From the NCBI GenBank assembly GCA_039184055.1, contig JBCDBH010000203.1, positions 1 to 10,608 on the forward strand: DNA of 10,608 nucleotides, read 5' to 3'. Position 1 is the stretch's first letter. Each line of letters starts with the position of its first letter. A program made the position numbers and the translations under genes. The DNA is from JBCDBH01 sp039184055. GTDB lineage: Bacteria > Acidobacteriota > Thermoanaerobaculia > Multivoradales > J023. The notes beneath the pieces are model-generated. The model made no database searches and was not told the DNA's origin. It saw only the letters and a list, made by a program, of their open reading frames with translations. Of this stretch, positions 5,405 through 10,608 are shown piece after piece.

Positions 5405-7870
5405 ATGTCGGCGTTGTGGCAAGACCTGCGTTTGAGTTTTCGTCAGCTGGCCAAGAGTCCCGGGTTCACCACCGCCGCCGTCGTGTGTTTGGCGCTCGGT
5501 ATCGGCGCCAACGCGACGGTGTTCAGCTACGCCTACTCGATGCTCTTCAGCGCGCGTCCGGGAATCGAGGAGCCAGATCGCCTGGTGCGGGTCTTCACCA
5601 CCTGGAGCCATGGCATCCAGCACGGCTCGATGTCGGTTCCCGATCATCACGACATCCGCGAGCGCGCCGATCTGCTTACCGACTTCGCGTCCGAATCGCC
5701 CCGCCCGATCCAGCTCGCCGAAGGCGATCGCACCGAGCGGCTCATGGGGTCGATCGTCACGGCCAACTATTTCGACGTGCTGGGGGTCGAACCGTCACGT
5801 GGTCGTCTTTTCGATCCAGAGGCTCACCGCACGATCGGCGCCGCGCCGGTGGTGGTGATCAGCCACGACTTCTGGCAGCGACGTTTCGATTCGGATCCGG
5901 ACATCGTCGGACGACGGGTGATTCTCAACGGTCATCCCTTTACTGTCATCGGGGTGGCGGCGGTGAACTTCTCCGGGCCCAACGTCGGTTTCGCCATCGA
6001 TATTTGGACCCCGCTCGCCATGCAGGAGATCACCGAGCCGGGGCGCAATCTGCATGAGCGGCGGAGCAATCACTGGCTCAACTACAACATCGGGCGGCTC
6101 GCGCCCGGCGTGACGCGAGCGCAGGCGCAGGCGCAATTCGACGCCATCGCCGCCCAGCTCACCGAGAGCTATCCCGACGACAATACCGGCAAGACCTTCA
6201 TGCTCATTCCCGAGAATGAGGGCAATCTTCATCCGATGGTGCGCAACGGCTTTGTCGGCGCGATCGGTTTGCTCTTCGGGATCGTCGGTCTGATTCTGCT
6301 CCTCGCCTGTGCCAACGTCGCCGGGTTGTTGCTGGCGCGCGCCACCGGACGGCGACGTGAGATCGCGGTGCGTTTGGCCTTGGGGGCCAGTCGCTGGCGG
6401 TTGATCCGTCAGCTGCTCACCGAGAGCCTGGTGCTCTCGTTGTTCGCCGGTGGCGTCGGCCTGTTGCTCGGTGTGTGGCTGATGGCCCGGCTGGCGTCGC
6501 TCGGCGAATCCGGGCCGATCCCGCTCGATTTCACGGTCGACATCGACTTCACCATTCTCGCCTTTACCTTTGGCATCGCCATCGCGACCGGAGTGTTCTT
6601 CGGCTTGGTGCCGGCCTTGGCGGCTACCCGCGCCAATCTGGTGCCGGCGCTCAAGGATGGCGTCGGCAATACGGGAAGCGGCGCCGCCAGTCGGCTGCGT
6701 CGGATCCTCGTGACGGCGCAGATCGCTCTTTCGCTGACCTTGTTGATCGGCGCCGGGCTGGCGCTTCAGAGTCTGCGCAACGCGCAACGGCTCGATGTCG
6801 GTTTCGAGCCCGACTACCTGGCGGTGGCATCGGTCGACCTCGGTCGTCAGGGCTATACCGAGGAGCAGGGGCGGGACTACCAGCGTCGACTGCTCGAGCG
6901 TGTGCGCAGCCTACCCGGGGTCGAATCAGCTGCCTGGGGCGAGTCGCTGCCGATGTCGATGCAGAGCAAGCAGACCGGTGCCTTGCCGGCGGGTTACGAG
7001 GTGCCGGACGGCGCCGATGAGCCGAGTATCGATTTCTCGGCCGCCGCGTCGGGGTATTTCGAGACGCTCGATATTCCGTTGATCCGTGGCCGTGGATTCG
7101 AGATCGTCGATCTGACCGGTGGTGGCGAGGAAGGTGACGAGGCGCAGCGCGTGATGGTGGTCAACCAGGCATTTGTCAATCGCTATTGGCCGGATCGTGA
7201 TCCGCTCGGAGCCACGGTCCAGGTCAACGAAGGTGAGCCTCATCGAGTGATCGGCGTGGTGCCGACGGGCAAATATTTCGCTCTCGGTGAGGCGCCCAAG
7301 CCGTTCATGTATCTGCCGCTCGACTACGTCAACGTGGCGACTCTGCACGTGCGTACCGTGACCGATCCGGCGAGCATGCTGCCGCAAATCGAAAGCGAGG
7401 CCAAAGCGCTCGATCCGAACCTGCCGCTCTATGACGTCAAGACCGCCGAAGACCATCTCGGCTTCGCGCTCCTGCCGCCACGCTCGATGGCGATCGCCAC
7501 CACCGTTTTCGCGGTGCTCGCTCTCTTGCTCGCCACGATCGGGCTCTACGCGGTGATCGCCTTTTGGGTGCGTCAAGGGATTCGCGATATCGGCGTGCGG
7601 ATCGCGCTCGGCGCGGCGGGTTCCGATGTCGTGAGGATGGTGGTCGGGCGCGGGTTGCGGCTCACGGCTGGCGGTTTGCTCGTCGGTCTGGTGGGTGGCT
7701 ACCTATTGGCGCGTGTCGCCACCAGCGTTTTTCTCGGCGTGAGCGCCGTCGACGTCGGCATCTACGTCACCGCCGCCGCGGTCTTGGCGAGCGCCGCGCT
7801 GGTGGCGAGCCTCGTTCCGGCGATGCGGGCCGTGCGGGTCGATCCCATGCAGGTGCTGCGGGCGGAATGA
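5405..7870 (+). CDS. ADOP-type orphan ABC transporter permease (MacB core plus FtsX, duplicated)
   Basis: An 821-residue inner-membrane protein with the ADOP (acidobacterial duplicated orphan permease) layout, two MacB-like halves in one chain. In order: a first membrane segment at about 22-48; a periplasmic MacB-type core (about 50-275) with WQRRF and NGHPFTVIGV; an FtsX block with three membrane helices (about 283-312, 341-362, 382-406) containing the REIAVRLALGASR coupling motif; a second N-terminal helix (434-457); a second periplasmic core (about 465-690); and a second FtsX block (about 697-722, 750-775, 785-808) with DIGVRIALGAA and the classic ending VDPMQVLRAE. GGGAGG-like GGGAGG six bases before the ATG fixes the start. 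No ATPase gene lies next to it, so it either uses a distant LolD/MacB-type ATPase or works differently. The cargo is unknown. Family assignment is firm. Confidence 0.92.
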   Translation: MSALWQDLRLSFRQLAKSPGFTTAAVVCLALGIGANATVFSYAYSMLFSARPGIEEPDRLVRVFTTWSHGIQHGSMSVPDHHDIRERADLLTDFASESPRPIQLAEGDRTERLMGSIVTANYFDVLGVEPSRGRLFDPEAHRTIGAAPVVVISHDFWQRRFDSDPDIVGRRVILNGHPFTVIGVAAVNFSGPNVGFAIDIWTPLAMQEITEPGRNLHERRSNHWLNYNIGRLAPGVTRAQAQAQFDAIAAQLTESYPDDNTGKTFMLIPENEGNLHPMVRNGFVGAIGLLFGIVGLILLLACANVAGLLLARATGRRREIAVRLALGASRWRLIRQLLTESLVLSLFAGGVGLLLGVWLMARLASLGESGPIPLDFTVDIDFTILAFTFGIAIATGVFFGLVPALAATRANLVPALKDGVGNTGSGAASRLRRILVTAQIALSLTLLIGAGLALQSLRNAQRLDVGFEPDYLAVASVDLGRQGYTEEQGRDYQRRLLERVRSLPGVESAAWGESLPMSMQSKQTGALPAGYEVPDGADEPSIDFSAAASGYFETLDIPLIRGRGFEIVDLTGGGEEGDEAQRVMVVNQAFVNRYWPDRDPLGATVQVNEGEPHRVIGVVPTGKYFALGEAPKPFMYLPLDYVNVATLHVRTVTDPASMLPQIESEAKALDPNLPLYDVKTAEDHLGFALLPPRSMAIATTVFAVLALLLATIGLYAVIAFWVRQGIRDIGVRIALGAAGSDVVRMVVGRGLRLTAGGLLVGLVGGYLLARVATSVFLGVSAVDVGIYVTAAAVLASAALVASLVPAMRAVRVDPMQVLRAE

Positions 7871-7950
7871 GCCGGTCGGGTTCTCCTTGTTGAGCTAAGA
7901 TGATGGCATTCAAAGTCCCGCCACGTTTCCAGCCGACAGGAGAAGAAAGC

Positions 7951-8475
7951 ATGTCGATGTGCGCCGCTTTGCTACACGAGATCGAACGCGAGTTCGCCGC
8001 TACGCGGCGGATGCTCGCCTCGGTTCCCCATGACAAGCTCGACTTCAAACCGCACGAGAAATCCATGAGCCTCGGCCGTCTATGCGGTCATTGTGCCGAG
8101 ATCGTCGACTGGGGTAGCCATATCGTCAAGCACGACGAGATCGACTTCGCCGCTCCGGAGATGGGCGAGCGTGGACCGGGGGTGGCGACCGATATCGACG
8201 GTTTACTCGCCGATCAGGATCGCCACACCGCGGCGTTTGCCGAGGCGCTCGGTGGTATCGACGACGCGAAGCTCGGCGACACCTACACCATGAAGCGGGG
8301 CGACGAGGTGATCATGGCGATGCCCAAGGGCATTGCCTTGCGTAGCATGGTCGTCAACCACATCATTCATCATCGCGGCCAGCTGAGTGTCTATCTGCGT
8401 CTGCTCGACGTGCCGTTGCCGCAGGTGTACGGGCCGACCGCCGACAATCCGAATTTTTGGAGCGGTGACGCGTAG
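7951..8475 (+). CDS. DinB-family four-helix protein, putative metal-dependent enzyme
   Basis: A 174-residue DinB/YfiT-like protein. I chose ATG 7951 because AGGAG lies eight bases upstream; an in-frame ATG at 7900 lacks a ribosome site and would add a non-conserved tail. The family is a four-helix bundle holding a divalent metal through three histidines. Here the candidates are H47 in LCGHCAE and H137 and H141 in NHIIHHRGQ (136-144), the hallmark DinB ending that is followed by LSVYLRLLDVPLPQVYGP. Relatives include damage-inducible DinB of Bacillus and thiol S-transferases that use bacillithiol or mycothiol. The substrate here cannot be read from the sequence. There is no signal peptide or membrane segment. 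The gene stands alone between the permease and the DUF937 gene, with the same AGGAGAAG leader as the latter. Confidence 0.88.
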   Translation: MSMCAALLHEIEREFAATRRMLASVPHDKLDFKPHEKSMSLGRLCGHCAEIVDWGSHIVKHDEIDFAAPEMGERGPGVATDIDGLLADQDRHTAAFAEALGGIDDAKLGDTYTMKRGDEVIMAMPKGIALRSMVVNHIIHHRGQLSVYLRLLDVPLPQVYGPTADNPNFWSGDA

Positions 8476-8481
8476 AGTTAC

Positions 8482-8516
8482 CGAGATACCATCTCGATCC
8501 ATCCAACACGATCCAT
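8482..8516. promoter_or_regulatory. Palindrome plus direct repeat upstream of the DUF937 gene
   Basis: CGAGAT-ACC-ATCTCG (8482-8496) is a perfect inverted repeat. CGATCCAT occurs twice with 14-base spacing (8495-8502 and 8509-8516), just before the ribosome site AGGAG (8530-8534). This could be a regulator site or merely a short leader hairpin. No convincing -35/-10 pair was seen. Confidence 0.3.
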
Positions 8517-8540
8517 ACGTTTCATTCATAGGAGAAGAAG

Positions 8541-9146
8541 ATGTCTCTATTCGACATGCTCGAGAATTCGATCGGCGACAACGAGCTCGATCAGATCGGC
8601 CAGCAGACCGGCGCCGACCGTCAGCAGGTGCAACAGGTGGTCGAGGCGGGTCTACCGCTGATGCTCAACAGCCTCGGCGCCCAGGCCAACGCGCCCGGTG
8701 GTGCCGCCGGCATCATGCAGATGCTCGATCGCGACGGTGATGGCGACATCATGGACGACATCGGTGGCTTTCTCGGTGGCGGTGGTGGCGGTGGTGCCGG
8801 TGCCGGCATGCTCGGTGTACTGCTCGGTGGTCGCGCCGACCGCGTCGAACAGCAGCTCGGCAACCAGACCGGTATGCAGCCGAATCAGGTCGGTCAGATC
8901 CTCTCGATGCTCGCGCCGATCGTCATGGGGATGCTGCAGCGTCAACGCCAGACGCAGGGTCTCGACGACGCCGGTCTCGCCGGGGTGCTGCAGCAGGAGC
9001 GTCAGGTCGCCATGCAGCGTCGCCCGCAGGCCCAGGGTCTGCTCGGCTCGATCCTCGATCGCGACGGTGACGGCAACCCGATGGACGACGTCGCCGAGCT
9101 CGGGATGAAAGCGCTCGGTGGCTTCCTGAGCGGTCGTCGCGGCTGA
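8541..9146 (+). CDS. DUF937 (YidB-like) protein, two tandem units each with a DxDxDG loop
   Basis: A 201-residue soluble protein of the DUF937 type, whose biochemical function is not established. The chain is an internal duplication. Unit one has a helical segment (19-49, QQTGADRQQVQQ) followed by LDRDGDGDIMDD (62-73). Unit two has a matching segment (106-136, NQTGMQPNQVGQ) followed by LDRDGDGNPMDD (172-183). The acidic loops have the D-x-D-x-D-G spacing of EF-hand or dockerin calcium loops, so calcium binding is possible but inferred. A GGFLGG plus poly-glycine linker (75-92) joins the units, and GGFLSGRRG closes the chain. There is no signal peptide. AGGAG six bases before ATG 8541 fixes the start, and a strong terminator follows the stop by 24 bases. 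Glutamine content is high. Confidence 0.85.
   Translation: MSLFDMLENSIGDNELDQIGQQTGADRQQVQQVVEAGLPLMLNSLGAQANAPGGAAGIMQMLDRDGDGDIMDDIGGFLGGGGGGGAGAGMLGVLLGGRADRVEQQLGNQTGMQPNQVGQILSMLAPIVMGMLQRQRQTQGLDDAGLAGVLQQERQVAMQRRPQAQGLLGSILDRDGDGNPMDDVAELGMKALGGFLSGRRG
8724..9089 (+). repeat. Duplicated 36-base segment encoding the DxDxDG loops
   Basis: Positions 8724-8759 and 9054-9089 are near-identical at the DNA level (both begin CTCGATCGCGACGGTGA and contain ATGGACGAC). This supports a gene-internal duplication or strong selection on the loop. Confidence 0.6.
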
Positions 9147-9170
9147 TCATTCGCCACGCGACGCAAGACG

Positions 9171-9204
9171 AGCCGCGTTCCGGGATGCCGGGACGCGGCT
9201 TTTT
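9171..9204 (+). terminator. Rho-independent terminator after the DUF937 gene
   Basis: A 13-base stem (9171-9183 with 9188-9200, one G-U wobble) around a GATG tetraloop is followed by a T-run to 9204. It lies between convergent genes. In the minus direction the hairpin lacks a T-run, so it serves mainly the plus strand. Confidence 0.85.
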
Positions 9205-9231
9205 CATGCCTTGGGCTCATTGTGGCTGGGG

Positions 9232-10605
9232 CTAGTTATCGACAACGCTCGACCAGCTCGAGGTATCACCCGACTCGAAACCGTCGGCGAAGATCGGCCC
9301 TGGCTCATCGAGCCCATCGATCGAAAAGCATTTGTAGCTGATACCGGTGCCGTTGGGCCGGTTGGTGATGGTGTTTTGCACGTCGCGCCAGACCACCGTG
9401 ACCTGAGGCCTGCCCTGGGTATCCAGCTCGGGAAGAAAGCGCACCGTGGGGCGATCTTGGACGCCAGCGGTGGTGGTGTTGACCGTGACCTCACCGCCGA
9501 TCGGGTTGCCGTCGGCGTCGTAGACCTGCATGAAGATGTCGAGATTCTCGGGCTGAGGCGGGATCGCATCACCCGCCCACACCACTGCGGTGGCGGCAGT
9601 GTTCGAGTCCATGGCGATCGCCGGTTGGCCTTGGGCGTTGGCGGTGTTGGTGTTGACGATGAAATCGCCGCCGATCGGATTGCCCATGGCGTCGAAACGC
9701 CGTCCACGGATATTCACCGGATCGCCCGGAGTATCGACGAAGTTCTCCCACACCACCATGGAAGTGCCGGTCGTTGGATGGGCCGCGACGCTGGCGTTGT
9801 TGTTGGTCACCGCGGGCGTCGTGCTGATGGTGAACTCGGGAAGCACTACGGGTGTGCCGCCCGAGAAGTCGACGATGTTGCCCCGGATGGTGACGAAGTC
9901 CGTATGCGAGACGATCAACCGATTGCCCGCCGGATCGAGCAGGGCCACGTCGACTTCCCCCCGGTTGGTCGCAACCAAGAAATCGGGATCGATGACCACT
10001 CCGGTGGTGGCGTCGCGGCGCTGCGCGCGAATCACCGGTGGCATGCCGAGCTCGGTGTAGGCCACCGTGACGCGGCCTTGGCTGTCGACCGCGACTCCGG
10101 TTCGGTTGAACACCGGATCGGCAAAGGTCGGCGCATCCGTGACGATCGGCATGTCGACGTTCGTGGTACCGCTCTCGTCGTAGGTGGCGAGGCGCACCGT
10201 CATGGTTTGGGGCATCGAGCCGTCGATGGCAAAGCTGAAGGCGACAAAGTCACCGTCGTCGGCGGCGTTGCGGCTTCGTGAGCTGCCGGGAAGCGTTTTG
10301 AACGTCTCGACGAAAGCCGTCGAGCTGCTGGAGACCGGAACCGGATCCGGCGTGCCGTGAATCTGATCGGTGAGAAATTGGAACTCGGGTGGCGGAGGCA
10401 GCACGCCACCGGGAACGAAAATGCCACCGAGGAGCAGATCTCCATTCGAGCCTCGGATCGACTCGAACCGAGAGCCGAATACTCCATCGTCGAAACCGGG
10501 AGTCTCGCCGATCTGACCTTCGGCGGTCGGAACCACCGACGGGCCGGCAAAGCAAGGAATCGTCAGAGCGGCAAGAGCGAGCAGCGATACGAAACGGGTC
10601 AACAT
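9232..10605 (-). CDS. Exported repeat protein with C-terminal FADGFESGDTSSWS tail
   Basis: A 457-residue exported protein of unknown role. Residues 1-20 form a signal peptide (MLTRFVSLLALAALTIPCFA, likely cut before G21). C18 lies close to the cut, but LAAL-IPC is not a good lipobox. The body is beta-rich. Two clear repeats occur at about 298-346 and 356-407, each with a strand ending R-FDA-GNPIGG or V-YDADGNPIGG, then VNT-T, then a Q-P segment and a VVW strand. An earlier, weaker copy seems to lie around 235-286, with SMVVW at 282-286. This repeat resembles those of large secreted proteins in Acidobacteriota and relatives. The C-terminal IFADGFESGDTSSWSS (438-453) is a recurrent tail on many different secreted proteins of these bacteria, probably a sorting or surface-attachment signal (inferred). 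The start at ATG 10605 lies three bases from the edge, so its ribosome site cannot be seen. Confidence 0.82.
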   Translation of the reverse strand: MLTRFVSLLALAALTIPCFAGPSVVPTAEGQIGETPGFDDGVFGSRFESIRGSNGDLLLGGIFVPGGVLPPPPEFQFLTDQIHGTPDPVPVSSSSTAFVETFKTLPGSSRSRNAADDGDFVAFSFAIDGSMPQTMTVRLATYDESGTTNVDMPIVTDAPTFADPVFNRTGVAVDSQGRVTVAYTELGMPPVIRAQRRDATTGVVIDPDFLVATNRGEVDVALLDPAGNRLIVSHTDFVTIRGNIVDFSGGTPVVLPEFTISTTPAVTNNNASVAAHPTTGTSMVVWENFVDTPGDPVNIRGRRFDAMGNPIGGDFIVNTNTANAQGQPAIAMDSNTAATAVVWAGDAIPPQPENLDIFMQVYDADGNPIGGEVTVNTTTAGVQDRPTVRFLPELDTQGRPQVTVVWRDVQNTITNRPNGTGISYKCFSIDGLDEPGPIFADGFESGDTSSWSSVVDN

Positions 10606-10608
10606 ATC

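Noticed and set aside
5795..6787. A 330-codon open frame on the minus strand
   Set aside because: It is a shadow of the permease gene; charged, repetitive composition and no recognisable motif.
9211..10281. A 356-codon open frame on the plus strand
   Set aside because: It is antisense to the exported repeat protein, which has a signal peptide and recognisable tail. The plus product is low-complexity Arg/Asp/His sequence and its start overlaps the terminator region with no ribosome site.

Overview
The window is a high-GC bacterial chromosome segment with nine protein genes. It suggests an Acidobacteriota-like organism (Thermoanaerobaculia-like is my best guess, by inference only). The clues are an orphan double-FtsX permease of the acidobacterial ADOP type, an ECF sigma / anti-sigma / DUF4097 operon, a duplicated DUF937 protein, and a secreted protein ending in the FADGFESGDTSSWS tail common in that group. 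That tail also occurs in Lysobacter-like Gammaproteobacteria, so the placement is not firm.

Left part (1-1927, mostly minus strand): a small secreted cysteine-rich protein with a poly-glycine tail runs off the left edge. It is preceded by a textbook sigma-70 promoter. Upstream of it, on the same strand, is the most striking gene of the window: a 348-residue protein that reads as eukaryotic-type actin rather than MreB, ParM or FtsA. It aligns almost colinearly with eukaryotic actin, down to the C-terminal WIS..EY....VVH.KC ending. It has lost about 18 residues in subdomain 2, including the DNase-I-binding D-loop, and carries a Gly-to-Arg change in the second phosphate loop. It resembles the few bacterial actins reported so far (BARP of Haliangium ochraceum, ActM of Microcystis aeruginosa). 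No profilin, gelsolin or other actin-binding protein gene is visible here.

Middle (1928-4126, plus strand): a tight operon of an ECF-type sigma factor, a membrane-anchored anti-sigma factor without a zinc-binding motif (4-base ATGA overlap), and an exported DUF4097 beta-repeat protein. It is followed by a large hairpin and then a canonical Rho-independent terminator.

Right part (4127-9204, plus strand): an FAD/NAD(P)H-binding monooxygenase-like flavoprotein, an ADOP-type permease, a DinB-fold protein with a His triad, and a DUF937 protein built as two copies of a helical unit plus a DxDxDG loop, closed by a strong terminator. The last gene (9232-10605) is convergent on the minus strand. It encodes an exported repeat protein with the FADGFESGDTSSWS tail. 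These genes share no obvious pathway; they look like ordinary neighbours rather than one system.
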